This document shows, piece by piece, positions 7,748-17,547 of a stretch of DNA of 64,000 bases (positions are counted from its first letter, which is position 1; each line of letters begins with the position of its first letter). The DNA lies in NCBI RefSeq assembly GCF_035555955.1, contig NZ_DATMGA010000070.1, positions 1 through 64,000 on the forward strand, read 5' to 3'. The notes under the pieces were generated by a model, which was not told the origin of the DNA, ran no database searches, and was given only the letters and a program-made list of their open reading frames with translations. The position numbers and the translations under genes are program-made. This DNA is from Eoetvoesia sp035555955 (lineage in GTDB: Bacteria; Pseudomonadota; Gammaproteobacteria; Burkholderiales; Burkholderiaceae_B).

Positions 7748-8650
7748 ATGAACGACAAGTACGTCAGCATCGAATACGCGGGACAAACATTCGATACCCG
7801 CAACGGCCCGTTCGTGGCCCTGAGGGACATCAACCTCGCCGTGCGTCAGGGCGAGTTCGTGTCGTTGATCGGCCATTCGGGCTGCGGCAAATCCACGCTG
7901 CTGAACCTCATCGCCGGTCTGGCCCAGCCCACCGAGGGCGTACTGCTGTGCGCCGGCCGGGAAATCAAGGGGCCGGGCCCGGATCGCGCCATGGTCTTTC
8001 AAAACCATTCTTTGCTGCCCTGGCTCAGTTGCTTCCAGAACGTCTACCTGGCCGTGGAACGCGTATTCTCGAAAACGGAAAACAAGCGCCAGCTTCGGGC
8101 CAGGACCTCGGCCGCACTGAACATGGTCGGACTGCGGCACGCCGAACATAAACTGCCCCACGAAATTTCCGGCGGCATGAAGCAGCGCGTAGGCATTGCC
8201 CGGGCCTTGGCCATCGAACCCAAGGTACTGCTCCTGGACGAACCCTTCGGCGCACTGGACTCGCTGACGCGGGCGCATCTGCAGGACGAGCTGCTGCGCA
8301 TCGTAGCGAGCACCGGCACGACGGCCATCATGGTGACCCACGACGTCGACGAGGCCGTTCTTCTGTCGGATCGCATCGTCATGCTGAGCAACGGGCCGGC
8401 CGCCACCATAGGCGAAATACTCGACGTGCCTCTTCCTCGTCCGCGCAACCGCCTGGCTCTCGTCGGCGACCCCGGCTACGCCTCGTGCCACGCAGCCGTC
8501 ATGCGTTTTCTGCATCAACGCCGCGTCGATCCACGGGCAAGCGTAGAGCCCGCCGCAACCCTCGTCGCCCCGCAAACAAAAACGACGGAAGCGGGCCATA
8601 TGGAAAGAATGGAAAGAAACGAAAACCCAACTGTGGTGGAAGCATCATGA
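7748..8650 (+). CDS. nrtC: Nitrate ABC transporter ATPase
   Basis: 300 residues. Walker A is GHSGCGKST, the Q-loop region is MVFQNHSLLPW, the signature is ISGGMKQRVG and Walker B is VLLLDEPFGALDSLT, followed by the switch histidine in MVTHDVDEA. The ATG at 7748 follows nrtB closely; the frame is open upstream but only as a shadow of nrtB. It corresponds to the single-domain NrtD/NasD type; the long C-terminal regulatory domain of cyanobacterial NrtC is absent. The stop overlaps the nirB start as ATGA. Confidence 0.93.
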   Translation: MNDKYVSIEYAGQTFDTRNGPFVALRDINLAVRQGEFVSLIGHSGCGKSTLLNLIAGLAQPTEGVLLCAGREIKGPGPDRAMVFQNHSLLPWLSCFQNVYLAVERVFSKTENKRQLRARTSAALNMVGLRHAEHKLPHEISGGMKQRVGIARALAIEPKVLLLDEPFGALDSLTRAHLQDELLRIVASTGTTAIMVTHDVDEAVLLSDRIVMLSNGPAATIGEILDVPLPRPRNRLALVGDPGYASCHAAVMRFLHQRRVDPRASVEPAATLVAPQTKTTEAGHMERMERNENPTVVEAS

Positions 8651-11082
8651 ACAGAACCATGAAACTCGTGGTCGTCGGCAACGGCATGGCCGGCATTCGA
8701 ACCCTGGAAGAGCTGCTCAAGCTCGATCCCGACCTGTACGACATTACGGTGTTCGGCGCCGAGCCCTACCCCAACTACAACCGCATCCTGCTGTCGCCGG
8801 TGCTGACCGGCGAGCAGACCATCAAGGACATCATCCTCAACGACATCAGCTGGTACACGGACAACGGCATTACCCTGAAGATGAACTGCCGGGTCACGAA
8901 AATCAACCGCGCCCGCAAGGAAGTGGTCGCCGACGACGGCAGCGTCGTCAAATACGACCGCCTGCTCATCGCCACCGGCTCCAATCCGTTCATCCTGCCC
9001 GTGCCGGGCAACGATCTGGAAGGCGTGCTCGCGTTCCGCGACATTCGCGATGTCGACCTCATGATCGACGCCGCGGCGCGGCTCAAGCATGCCACGGTCA
9101 TCGGCGGCGGCCTGCTCGGCCTGGAAGCCGCCAACGGCCTGGCTTCGCGCGGCATGAAGGTATCGGTCGTACATCTGGGCAACGCCCTGCTGGATCGCCA
9201 GCTCGACACGGCCGCCGCCCGCATGCTGCAGACCAGCCTTGAAAAACGCGGCCTGGATTTCCTGATGAACCGCCAGACCGAAGCCGTGCTGGGCGATGCG
9301 CAAGGCCGCGTCTCGGGTCTGCGCTTCAAGGATGGTTCCGAGCTGGCCACGGATCTTGTCGTCATGGCGGTCGGCATCCGGCCCAACACCGAGTTGGCGG
9401 AACAAGCCGGCATCTATACGGATCGCGGCATCGTCGTCAACGACACCCTGCAAACCTACGACCCCAGCATCTATGCCGTGGGCGAGTGCGTCAGCCACCG
9501 GGGCGTCGCCTACGGCCTGGTCGCTCCGCTGTTCGAACAGGCCAAGGTCGCCGCCAATCACCTCGCCTTCCACGGCATCGGACGCTACGCGGGCAGCGCC
9601 ACCTCCACCAAGCTCAAGGTCACCGGCATCGACGTGTTCTCCGCGGGCGATTTCAACGAGGGCGACGGCACCGAGGCCATTACTCTGGCCGACCCGGTGG
9701 GCGGCGTCTACAAGAAGCTGGTCATTCGCGGCGACAAGCTGGTCGGCGCCTGCCTGTACGGCGACACCGTGGACGGCGCCTGGTACTTCCGCCTTATCCG
9801 CGAAGCCAAATCCATCGCCGAGCTGCGCGAGAGCTTGATGTTCGGCGAGGGTGCGCTGGGCGACACGGGCCATGCGGGCGAAAGCAGCGTGGCCGGCATG
9901 CCGGACAGCGCCGAGATCTGCGGCTGCAACGGCGTGTGCAAAGGCACCATCGTCAAGGCGATCCGCGAACAAGGCCTGTTCACCGTCGACGAAATCAAGA
10001 AACACACCAAGGCAGCCAGCTCCTGCGGCTCGTGCACCGGCCTGGTGGAACAACTGCTGATCAGTTGCATAGGCGGCGCCGCCGACATCAAGCCGAAGTC
10101 AGAAAAGCCCATGTGCGGCTGCACCGAATTCACGCACGGCCAGGTCCGCAAGGCCATCAGGGAACAGCACCTGACCTCCATCGCCCAGACCCTGCGCTTT
10201 CTGGAGTGGGGCACCGTGGACGGCTGCGCAAGCTGCAGGCCCGCGCTGAACTATTACCTGACGTCCACCTGGCCGGGCGAAGCCAGGGACGATGCGCAAT
10301 CCCGTCTGGTCAACGAAAGGGTGCACGCCAACATCCAGAAGGACGGCACCTATTCGGTCGTGCCCCGCATGTGGGGCGGCGTGACCAGCGCCGCCGAACT
10401 GCGCCGCATCGCCGACGTGGCCGATAAATACCAGGTTCCTATGGTCAAGGTAACGGGCGGCCAGCGCATCGACCTGCTGGGCATCAAGAAGGAAGACCTG
10501 CCCAGCGTCTGGAAAGACCTTGGCATGCCGTCGGGCCACGCCTACGGCAAGACGCTGCGCACCGTCAAGACCTGCGTGGGCAAGGAGTTCTGCCGCTTCG
10601 GCACGCAGGACTCCACCGGCATGGGCATCGCGCTGGAAAAGGAACTGGTCGGCATGAGCAGCCCCCACAAAGTGAAGCTGGCCGTCTCGGGCTGCCCGCG
10701 CAATTGCGCCGAATCCGGGATCAAGGACATCGGCATCATCGCCGTGGACTCCGGATGGGAGCTGTATGTAGGCGGCAACGGCGGCATCAAGACCGAGGTC
10801 GCGCAGTTCTTCGCCAAGGTGCAAACGCATGACGAAGTGCTGGAATACAGCGGCGCCTTCCTGCAGCTGTATCGCGAAGAAGCGTTCTACCTCGAGCGCA
10901 CCTGCCACTACCTGAACCGGGTCGGCCTGGACCACGCCAAGGCGCGTGTGGTCGACGACCCCGCCGGCCGCGCCGAGCTCTATGCTCGCCTGAAGTTCGC
11001 GCTGTCGTTCACGACCGACCCCTGGGCCGAGCGCATTGAAAGCCCCGCAGTGCGCCGCGAATTCGAAGCGCTTCACATCTAG
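8647..11082 (+). CDS. nirB: NADH-dependent assimilatory nitrite reductase, large subunit
   Basis: 811 residues, family length. Domain order is a FAD/NAD(P) pyridine nucleotide oxidoreductase (residues about 5-330, with VVVGNGMAGIRTLEEL and VIGGGLLGLEAANGL), two BFD-type [2Fe-2S] segments (CGCNGVCKGT ... SSCGSCTGL and CGCTEFTHGQ ... GCASCRP), then the siroheme/[4Fe-4S] reductase with CVGKEFC at about 641-647 and SGCPRNC at about 682-687. It reduces nitrite to ammonium in the cytoplasm with NirD. Its start overlaps the nrtC stop by four bases, so the transporter and reductases are one operon. Confidence 0.95.
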   Translation: MNRTMKLVVVGNGMAGIRTLEELLKLDPDLYDITVFGAEPYPNYNRILLSPVLTGEQTIKDIILNDISWYTDNGITLKMNCRVTKINRARKEVVADDGSVVKYDRLLIATGSNPFILPVPGNDLEGVLAFRDIRDVDLMIDAAARLKHATVIGGGLLGLEAANGLASRGMKVSVVHLGNALLDRQLDTAAARMLQTSLEKRGLDFLMNRQTEAVLGDAQGRVSGLRFKDGSELATDLVVMAVGIRPNTELAEQAGIYTDRGIVVNDTLQTYDPSIYAVGECVSHRGVAYGLVAPLFEQAKVAANHLAFHGIGRYAGSATSTKLKVTGIDVFSAGDFNEGDGTEAITLADPVGGVYKKLVIRGDKLVGACLYGDTVDGAWYFRLIREAKSIAELRESLMFGEGALGDTGHAGESSVAGMPDSAEICGCNGVCKGTIVKAIREQGLFTVDEIKKHTKAASSCGSCTGLVEQLLISCIGGAADIKPKSEKPMCGCTEFTHGQVRKAIREQHLTSIAQTLRFLEWGTVDGCASCRPALNYYLTSTWPGEARDDAQSRLVNERVHANIQKDGTYSVVPRMWGGVTSAAELRRIADVADKYQVPMVKVTGGQRIDLLGIKKEDLPSVWKDLGMPSGHAYGKTLRTVKTCVGKEFCRFGTQDSTGMGIALEKELVGMSSPHKVKLAVSGCPRNCAESGIKDIGIIAVDSGWELYVGGNGGIKTEVAQFFAKVQTHDEVLEYSGAFLQLYREEAFYLERTCHYLNRVGLDHAKARVVDDPAGRAELYARLKFALSFTTDPWAERIESPAVRREFEALHI

Positions 11083-11089
11083 GACGACC

Positions 11090-11428
11090 ATGAATACAGC
11101 CTTGCTTTCCGAATGGACGCCCGTGTGCAATATCGGCGACATACCCACCCAGGGAGCCCGCATCGTCAAACGCGCGGGGCATGACGACATCGCCGTGTTC
11201 CGCACCTCGGACGACCGGATCTTCGCCATCGTGGACTGCTGCCCCCACAAGGGCGGCCCGCTTTCCTGCGGCCTGGTTCACGGACACGCCGTCACCTGCC
11301 CACTGCACAGCTGGACCATCAACCTGGAAGACGGCCAGGCGCACGCACCGGACGAAGGCCGGGTTCACAAGATAGCGGTACGGGTCGACGGCGAACGCAT
11401 CTACCTGAACCTTTCCACACAGGGCTGA
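11090..11428 (+). CDS. nirD: Nitrite reductase small subunit (Rieske type)
   Basis: 112 residues, start ATG at 11090, seven bases after nirB. The protein has the Rieske ligand pairs intact: CPHKGGPL (C-x-H) and CPLHSW (C-x2-H). Some enterobacterial NirD proteins have lost these ligands, so this one is expected to bind a [2Fe-2S] cluster. It partners NirB in the cytoplasmic nitrite reductase complex. Confidence 0.92.
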   Translation: MNTALLSEWTPVCNIGDIPTQGARIVKRAGHDDIAVFRTSDDRIFAIVDCCPHKGGPLSCGLVHGHAVTCPLHSWTINLEDGQAHAPDEGRVHKIAVRVDGERIYLNLSTQG

Positions 11429-11432
11429 AGCC

Positions 11433-14162
11433 GTGAACGCACCGGCCGCAACCGCATCGGGGCCAAGGCCCGGCGCCGCGATACGCAGCGTCGCATCGAT
11501 TTGCTGCTATTGCGGCACCGGCTGCGGCGTGCAAATACACGTCACCGGCCAGCAAGTGATACACATTGCCGGCGACCCCGACCACCCTTCGAACCGAGGC
11601 AAGCTGTGCAGCAAGGGCATGTCGCTGCCCGCAACCGTGCGCAGCGACGGCAGCCGCATACTGGCCGCGCAATGGCGCCCCGGCAAAGGCGAGGCCCTTC
11701 GGCCCATCGCACTGGACGCCGCCTTCGATGCCGCCGCCGGCAAACTGGCCCAGGTCATCCAGGAACACGGCCCCGATGCCGTGGGCTTCTATCTTTCGGG
11801 CCAGCTCCTTACCGAGGACTACGCGGTCTTCAACAAGCTGGCGCGCGGCCTGGTCGGCACCAACAACATCGACACCAATTCGCGGCTGTGCATGTCCAGC
11901 GCGGTGTCGGGCTACAAGGCCACGCTGGGCGCCGACGCCCCGCCCGCCTGCTACGAAGACCTGGATTTCGCCGACACCGTCATGATCGCCGGCTCCAACA
12001 TGGCCTACGCCCATCCGGTGCTGTTCCGCCGCCTGAGCGCAGCCAAGGCGGCGCGTCCGAAGATGAAAATCATCGTGGTCGACCCGCGCCGCACCGACAC
12101 CTGCGATATCGCCGACCTGCATCTGGCCATTGCTCCAGGCACGGATGTGGCCTTGTTCCACGCCATGCTGAACGTGCTGGTCTGGGAGGATTTGATCGAC
12201 AAACGCTACATCGAACAGCACACACAGGGCTTCAAGGCGCTCAAGCAGCGCATCCATGAATTCACGCCGCGTGCCGTGCAGGACATCTGCGGCGTGCCGG
12301 CCGACGATATCGTTCAGGCCGCGCGGTGGTTCGGCCAGGCCGGATCGGCCCTGTCTCTCTACACTATGGGGCTCAATCAATCCAGCAGCGGCACCGCCAA
12401 GAACGCGGCGCTCATCCATTTGCACATGGCCACGGGGCAGATCGGCATGAAGGGCGCGGGGCCTTTTTCGCTGACCGGCCAGCCCAACGCCATGGGCGGG
12501 CGGGAAGCCGGCGGCATGGCAACTCTGCTGCCCGGCCACCGCGACCCGGCCAACGCCAAGCATCGCCAGGAAGTCGCCGATCTTTGGGGCGTGGAGGAGC
12601 TGCCAAGCGCCCCCGGCCGCACCGCTATCGACATGTTCGACGCCGTGCTGGGGGGCAGGATCAAAGTGCTCTGGATCGCCGCCACCAATCCGGCCCAATC
12701 CTTGCCGGATCAGGCCAGGGTGCGGGCCGCGCTGCAAAAGGCCGAGATGGTCATTGTCCAGGAAGCCTTCACCAACACGGAAACCCTGGCCTATGCCGAC
12801 CTGGTTCTGCCGGCGGCGACGTGGCCCGAAAAGGAAGGCACGGTCACCAACTCCGAACGGCGGATCAGCCGCGTGCGGGCGGCCATCGCGCCGCCCGGCG
12901 CGGCAATGGCTGACTGGAAGCTGGCTTGCGCCGTCGCCCGGCGACTGGCCGGGCGCATCGCGCCGGCCAAGGCCGCTTTATTCGATTACGCCGACGAAGC
13001 GCGGATTTTCGACGAGCACGCACGCAGCACCAAGGGACGCGATCTCGACTACAGCGCGCTGAGCTACGCCGTGCTGGACGCCGAAGGCCCGCAACAATGG
13101 CCTTACTCCGCCAGCCGGCAAGGCGCCGCGCGCCTGTACGAAGACGGCCGCTTTCCCACCGAAACCGGACGGGCCGGCTTCCTCGACGTCGGCTATACGC
13201 CCGTCGCGGAAAAAGTATCGGCGCAGTTTCCGCTGCACCTGACCACGGGCAGGCTGCGCGATCAATGGCACACCATGAGCCGCACCGGCCTCGTACCTTC
13301 CCTGACGCGGCATGCGGAAGAACCGTTCATTGCCCTTAACCCGGCCGACATGCGGCGCTATCGCCTCGACGACGACGCGCTGGTCAAGGTCAGATCCCGC
13401 CGCGGCCATATCATCGTGCCCGCCCGCGCCTCCCTGGACATTCAGTCCGGCCAGGCCTACATGCCCATGCACTGGGGCAGCGGCTTCGTGGCCGGCGAAG
13501 GCGTCAACGCCCTGGCCGGCAATGCGCGCGACCCCATCTCGCACCAGCCGGAACTCAAGCACAGCGCCGTCGGGATCGAAGCCGTGAAATACCCCTGGCA
13601 GGCCTGCGCTTGGGTGCGCGGCTCGATAAGCCCGTGGCGAAGCAAACTCGCCAGATGGCTCAAGGTGTTTCCCTACGCCGTGCTTCTGCCCACCGCCGTG
13701 GGCGGCGAAGGGGTTCGGCTACGGCTGGCGGCAGCAAAGGCCGCCGACCCGTCCCTGCTGGCCGAGCTCATCGGCGACCTTAACCTGGAACACGCCGACC
13801 TGGCTTTCGACGATCCGTCGCGCGGGCTGGTGCGCCGGATCCAGCGCGCGCAAACAGGCATCGACGCCTTCCTGCTGGCCGGCGATACGCGCGCCCATGA
13901 AACCTTGCTGATGTGGGCCGATAGCGGCATCGCGCCCGAAAATGCCACGCAAGTCCTCATGGGACGGGGCCCCGCCGCAAGCCGCGCCCGCATCGTCTGC
14001 ACCTGCGAGAACGTGAGCGACCAGGCCATCCTGCAAGCTGTCGCCGAAGGCCAGGATCTGGCGCAGATCAAGGAAACCCTCAAGTGCGGCACAGGCTGCG
14101 GCTCGTGCCTGCCCCAGATCAATCAGATGCTCAGGGCGTCCTCGCCCTCGATCGCGTCATGA
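11433..14162 (+). CDS. nasA: Assimilatory nitrate reductase, catalytic subunit
   Basis: 909 residues starting with GTG at 11433, four bases after nirD, with AGGGCTGAAG as binding site. The N-terminal [4Fe-4S] motif is CCYCGTGCGVQ plus GKLCSKG, followed by the molybdopterin oxidoreductase domain (SSGTAKNAALIHLHMATGQIG) and the MopB dinucleotide-binding domain (LTTGRLRDQWHTMSRTG). The C-terminus carries a BFD-like [2Fe-2S] domain (CTCENVSDQAIL ... KCGTGCGSCLPQI), as in NasA proteins that receive electrons directly. There is no Tat signal, so it is cytoplasmic. It needs molybdenum cofactor, and the molybdate importer genes lie convergently just downstream. Confidence 0.95.
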   Translation: MNAPAATASGPRPGAAIRSVASICCYCGTGCGVQIHVTGQQVIHIAGDPDHPSNRGKLCSKGMSLPATVRSDGSRILAAQWRPGKGEALRPIALDAAFDAAAGKLAQVIQEHGPDAVGFYLSGQLLTEDYAVFNKLARGLVGTNNIDTNSRLCMSSAVSGYKATLGADAPPACYEDLDFADTVMIAGSNMAYAHPVLFRRLSAAKAARPKMKIIVVDPRRTDTCDIADLHLAIAPGTDVALFHAMLNVLVWEDLIDKRYIEQHTQGFKALKQRIHEFTPRAVQDICGVPADDIVQAARWFGQAGSALSLYTMGLNQSSSGTAKNAALIHLHMATGQIGMKGAGPFSLTGQPNAMGGREAGGMATLLPGHRDPANAKHRQEVADLWGVEELPSAPGRTAIDMFDAVLGGRIKVLWIAATNPAQSLPDQARVRAALQKAEMVIVQEAFTNTETLAYADLVLPAATWPEKEGTVTNSERRISRVRAAIAPPGAAMADWKLACAVARRLAGRIAPAKAALFDYADEARIFDEHARSTKGRDLDYSALSYAVLDAEGPQQWPYSASRQGAARLYEDGRFPTETGRAGFLDVGYTPVAEKVSAQFPLHLTTGRLRDQWHTMSRTGLVPSLTRHAEEPFIALNPADMRRYRLDDDALVKVRSRRGHIIVPARASLDIQSGQAYMPMHWGSGFVAGEGVNALAGNARDPISHQPELKHSAVGIEAVKYPWQACAWVRGSISPWRSKLARWLKVFPYAVLLPTAVGGEGVRLRLAAAKAADPSLLAELIGDLNLEHADLAFDDPSRGLVRRIQRAQTGIDAFLLAGDTRAHETLLMWADSGIAPENATQVLMGRGPAASRARIVCTCENVSDQAILQAVAEGQDLAQIKETLKCGTGCGSCLPQINQMLRASSPSIAS

Positions 14163-14168
14163 ATTCAG

Positions 14169-14197
14169 GGCCTGTCAACCCAACGGACTGACAGGCC
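14169..14197. terminator. Bidirectional hairpin between convergent nasA and modC
   Basis: Inverted repeat GGCCTGTCA (14169-14177) / TGACAGGCC (14189-14197) with an 11-base loop, just after the nasA stop and touching the modC stop. No strong T-run is visible, so termination may be weak or factor-assisted. Confidence 0.55.
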
Positions 14198-15267
14198 TAG
14201 CCCAGCAAGGCCACCGCCTTTACCTGGGCCACGACAGCCGTCCCCGGCCGGATATCCAGCGCGTCTCGCGAACGCGCGGTAATCCTGGCCAGCAGCGTGT
14301 CCCCGCCCGGAAGCGTAAGCCGCAGCAAAACATGTCCCGGCGTATCCGTCGGCGCCACCTCGTCCACCGTCGCGGGCAGCAGGTTCAAGATGCTGCTATC
14401 GGCGCTGGCGGTAAGCGCCACGCTCACGTCGCGCGCATTGATCCGGCAACGCAATCGGCAGCCAACCGCCTCGGGGCGCTGCGACACATACAGCCGTCCG
14501 CCCGCGAAATCCAGCCGCGTCAGGCCATCTCCTTCATGACTGCCCACCCGGGTCTCCAGCACCACGCCAGCATCGTCCAGGAATATGGGAGGCAGGTCGG
14601 TGCGCGCCAGCGTATCGCGCAGGCCGCCGCTGGCCGCCACGCGGCCCGCCTCCATCAGCACCAGGTGGTCGGCCAGGCGGGCGACTTCGTCGGGCGCATG
14701 GCTGACGTAAAGAACCGGGATATCCAGCTCGTCGTGCAATCGTTCCAGATAGGGCAGGATCTCTTGCTTGCGCTTGATGTCCAGCGCCGCCAGCGGCTCG
14801 TCCATCAGCAACAGGCGCGGCCGCGTCAGCAGGGCCCGCGCCACCGCCACCCGCTGGCGCTCGCCGCCCGACAGCTTTCCGGGCGAGCGCTCCAGCAGGG
14901 CGCCGATGCCCAGCAGGTCGACAATGCCGGCAAACCCCTCGCCCGCCTTGTTGCCCGACCGCTTCATGCCGTACTCCAGATTCTTGCGCACGGACAGGTG
15001 TGCGAACAGGCTGGCCTCCTGGAACACCAACCCCATCGGCCGCTTGTGCGGCGGCAAGAAAACCCCTTTGTCCGTGTCCTGCCAGACCTGGCCATCCACC
15101 ACCAGGCGTCCCTGCGAAGCGCGGTTCAGCCCCGAAACGCAACGCAGCAGCGTCGTCTTGCCCGAACCCGAGGGCCCGAACAAGGCCGTCACGCCTTTTG
15201 CCGGCAAATGCAGATCCACAGCTAGCGTGAAACCCGGATGCTCCACCTTGAAACGCGCCTCGATCAT
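14197..15267 (-). CDS. modC: Molybdate ABC transporter ATPase
   Basis: 356 residues beginning MIEARFKVEHPGFTLAVDL. The long upstream extension of the frame is a shadow of modB. Walker A is FGPSGSGKTTLLRCVSG, the signature is LSGGERQRVAVARAL and Walker B is LLLMDEPLAALD. The C-terminal third is a regulatory TOBE/Mop domain (INARDVSVALTASADSSILNLLPATV), which distinguishes ModC from generic ATPases. Its ATG overlaps the modB stop by three bases. It is the last gene of the modEABC operon. Confidence 0.95.
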   Translation of the reverse strand: MIEARFKVEHPGFTLAVDLHLPAKGVTALFGPSGSGKTTLLRCVSGLNRASQGRLVVDGQVWQDTDKGVFLPPHKRPMGLVFQEASLFAHLSVRKNLEYGMKRSGNKAGEGFAGIVDLLGIGALLERSPGKLSGGERQRVAVARALLTRPRLLLMDEPLAALDIKRKQEILPYLERLHDELDIPVLYVSHAPDEVARLADHLVLMEAGRVAASGGLRDTLARTDLPPIFLDDAGVVLETRVGSHEGDGLTRLDFAGGRLYVSQRPEAVGCRLRCRINARDVSVALTASADSSILNLLPATVDEVAPTDTPGHVLLRLTLPGGDTLLARITARSRDALDIRPGTAVVAQVKAVALLG

Positions 15268-15938
15268 ACCGACCATCCCTGCCTGCCGCGCCGGGTATAC
15301 AGCAACAGCAGCACCAGGAAGCTGATCGCCACCATGATGCCCGCAAGCCAGTGGGCCTGGCCGTATTCCATGGCTTCGACGTGGTCGTAGATCTGCACCG
15401 AGGCGACCCGGGTCTGGTCGGGAATGTTCCCGCCTATCATCAGCACCACCCCGAACTCGCCCACGGTGTGGGCGAATCCGAGTATCGCCGCCGTCAGGAA
15501 ACCCGAACGGGACAAAGGCAGGGCAACACTGAAAAACGCATCCAGCGGCGAAGCGCGCAGGCTGGCGGCCGCTTCCAGCGGACGCTCGCCCATGGCCTCG
15601 AAGGCGTTCTGGATAGGCTGGACCACGAACGGCATGGAATACAGCACCGACGCAACCACCAGGCCCGGAAACGTGAACGGCAGCAGGCCCAGCCCCAGCG
15701 CCTGCGTAAGATGGCCGACCGGCCCGTTCGGGCCCATGACCACCAGCAAGTAGAAGCCCAGTACCGTGGGCGGCAGCACCAGCGGCAATGCCACCAGCGC
15801 GCCCACCGGCCCCTTCCAGCGCGACGGCGTGCGCGCCAGCCACCAGGCTATCGGCGTTCCCACCACCAGCAGAATCGCCGTTACCACCAGGGCCAGCTGC
15901 AGCGTGAGCCAAAGCGCCGAAAGATCGACCGCACTCAT
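15264..15938 (-). CDS. modB: Molybdate ABC transporter permease
   Basis: 224-residue inner-membrane permease with about five membrane segments (LWLTLQLALVVTAILLVVGTPIAWWLA first). The ATPase-docking loop is SLRASPLDAFFSVALPLSRSGFLTAAILGFAHTVGEFG, and GEFGVVLMIGGNIP is diagnostic of ModB. It overlaps modC and follows modA by 15 bases. Confidence 0.95.
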   Translation of the reverse strand: MSAVDLSALWLTLQLALVVTAILLVVGTPIAWWLARTPSRWKGPVGALVALPLVLPPTVLGFYLLVVMGPNGPVGHLTQALGLGLLPFTFPGLVVASVLYSMPFVVQPIQNAFEAMGERPLEAAASLRASPLDAFFSVALPLSRSGFLTAAILGFAHTVGEFGVVLMIGGNIPDQTRVASVQIYDHVEAMEYGQAHWLAGIMVAISFLVLLLLYTRRGRQGWSV

Positions 15939-15953
15939 GAAACGCCGCCGTGC

Positions 15954-16709
15954 TTACAAACCGTAGCCGTAGGACTTGATGATGGCGTGGGCCTTGTCGC
16001 CCTTCAGGTACTTGAGCAGAGCCGTCGCGGCGGGATTGTCCTTGCCCTTCTTAAGCAGCACGGCATCCTGCAGGATGGGATCGTGGAATTTCTCGGGCAC
16101 GATCCAGGCCGAACCACTGGTGATCCTGCCGTCCTTGAACACTTGCGACAAGGCCACGAAACCCAGCGGCGCATTGCCGGTCGCCACGAACTGGTAGGTC
16201 TGGGCGATGTTTTCGCCCTGAACCAGCTTGTCCTTCCATTTGTCCGTCACGCCCAGCTTTTCCATGGTCTGCACCCCGGCGGCGCCATACGGCGCGGTCT
16301 TGGGATTGGCAATGGCCAGATGCGCCGCATTGCCGGTCTTCAGGATCTCGCCCTTGGGGTCGACCAGTTTGTCGTCCTTGCTCCACAAGACCACCGTGCC
16401 CTTGGCATAGGTGAACCGGCTGCCCGGCACCGTGGCCTTCTCGGCGTCCAGCTTGGCCGGCGTTTTGGAGTCCGCGGCCAGAAACACCTCGAACGGCGCG
16501 CCGTTCTGGATTTGCGCAAAGAACTTGCCGGTCGAGCCGAACGACAGCTTGGCCGTATGGCCCGTGTCCTTTTGGAACTGGGCGGCAATGGCCTGCATGG
16601 GCGCCGTGAAATTGGCCGCGACGGCGACCTGGACCTCATCGGCCATGGCCGGCATCGAGACGACCACCGCGGCAGCCAGGGCGATGAATTTATTGCGGAT
16701 CACAGACAT
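15954..16709 (-). CDS. modA: Molybdate ABC transporter periplasmic binding protein
   Basis: 251 residues. The start at 16709 follows AGGAAAA. The signal peptide MSVIRNKFIALAAAVVVSMPAMA precedes DEVQVAVAANFTAPMQAIAAQF, the typical ModA opening (VAANF ... A...F). Other family features are FGSTGKFFAQIQNGAPFEVFLAADSKTPAKL and AIANPKTAPYGAAGVQTMEKLG. It captures molybdate/tungstate for ModBC. It is 22 bases downstream of modE. Confidence 0.95.
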   Translation of the reverse strand: MSVIRNKFIALAAAVVVSMPAMADEVQVAVAANFTAPMQAIAAQFQKDTGHTAKLSFGSTGKFFAQIQNGAPFEVFLAADSKTPAKLDAEKATVPGSRFTYAKGTVVLWSKDDKLVDPKGEILKTGNAAHLAIANPKTAPYGAAGVQTMEKLGVTDKWKDKLVQGENIAQTYQFVATGNAPLGFVALSQVFKDGRITSGSAWIVPEKFHDPILQDAVLLKKGKDNPAATALLKYLKGDKAHAIIKSYGYGL

Positions 16710-16731
16710 TTTTCCTTCCTCTTTTTGACAA

Positions 16732-17541
16732 TCAAAGACACACGATGACGGACGAGGCCTTGAAGATAGCGCAGGCTCGTCCGCCCGGCGCAAGTTCGAG
16801 CCGTTCGGCGCTGTCCTGGGTAACCACGGCGCAGACCGACTTGCCTTGCGCAAGGCTCAGGACGACTTCGGTATTGACGGGGCCGGCATGAACGCGCTCG
16901 ATCTCGCCCCAAAGCTGGTTGCGCGCGCTCGTGCGCACGTCCGCGTCCGCCATCAGCAGCACCGACGAGGACTTGACCAGCGCATAGGCCTCTTTGCCGA
17001 CTTCCAGCTCCAGGGTTTCGGCGGACTCGCGGGTAATGACCGCCACGATTTCGTTCACATCGTCCAGCCGGATGCTTACCTGGCAGTCCACCTCGCCCAT
17101 GCGCAGTCCCGAAACCACGCCGGCGAACTGGTTGCGCGCACTGCTGCGCATGGACATGCGCCTGAGCAAATGGCGGAACTGATCGAAGCTGCCCGCCTCG
17201 CCCTCGTTCATGCCCGCGGCCAGACGATCCAGGGCGCTCTGGTATTCCGCCTCCAGGGCCCGGTACAGCGCCACGACACGCCGGCCGTAATCGGTCAGCT
17301 GGGTCCCGCCGCCGTGCTTGCCGCCCGCGGTGCGAACGACCAGCGGCTGGTCGGCCAGGTTGTTCATGGCATCGATGGCGTCCCAGGCCGCCTTGTACGA
17401 CAAGGGCACGGCCTTGGCGGCCTGGGTAATGGAACCATGCTGCGCAATCCCTTCGAGCAGGCGGATGCGGGTGCCTCCAAGAAAGGCCCCCAGCTCCGTT
17501 TCGACCTCCAACCGCCCTTTCAGACGCGACTCGTTCTTCAT
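16732..17541 (-). CDS. modE: Molybdate-responsive transcriptional regulator
   Basis: 269 residues from the ATG at 17541 (a GTG codon directly before it is an alternative). The N-terminal winged helix-turn-helix includes IRLLEGIAQHGSITQAAKAVPLSYKAAWDAIDAMNN and GGGTQLTDYGRRVVALY. Two molybdate-binding Mop/TOBE repeats follow, each opening SARNQ (SARNQFAGVVSGLRMGEVDCQV and SARNQLWGEIERVHAGPVNTEV). In the family, molybdate-loaded ModE dimers repress mod genes. A ModE-like operator lies 6 bases upstream of this start, so autorepression of modEABC is likely. Confidence 0.95.
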   Translation of the reverse strand: MKNESRLKGRLEVETELGAFLGGTRIRLLEGIAQHGSITQAAKAVPLSYKAAWDAIDAMNNLADQPLVVRTAGGKHGGGTQLTDYGRRVVALYRALEAEYQSALDRLAAGMNEGEAGSFDQFRHLLRRMSMRSSARNQFAGVVSGLRMGEVDCQVSIRLDDVNEIVAVITRESAETLELEVGKEAYALVKSSSVLLMADADVRTSARNQLWGEIERVHAGPVNTEVVLSLAQGKSVCAVVTQDSAERLELAPGGRACAIFKASSVIVCL

Positions 17542-17547
17542 CACGAT

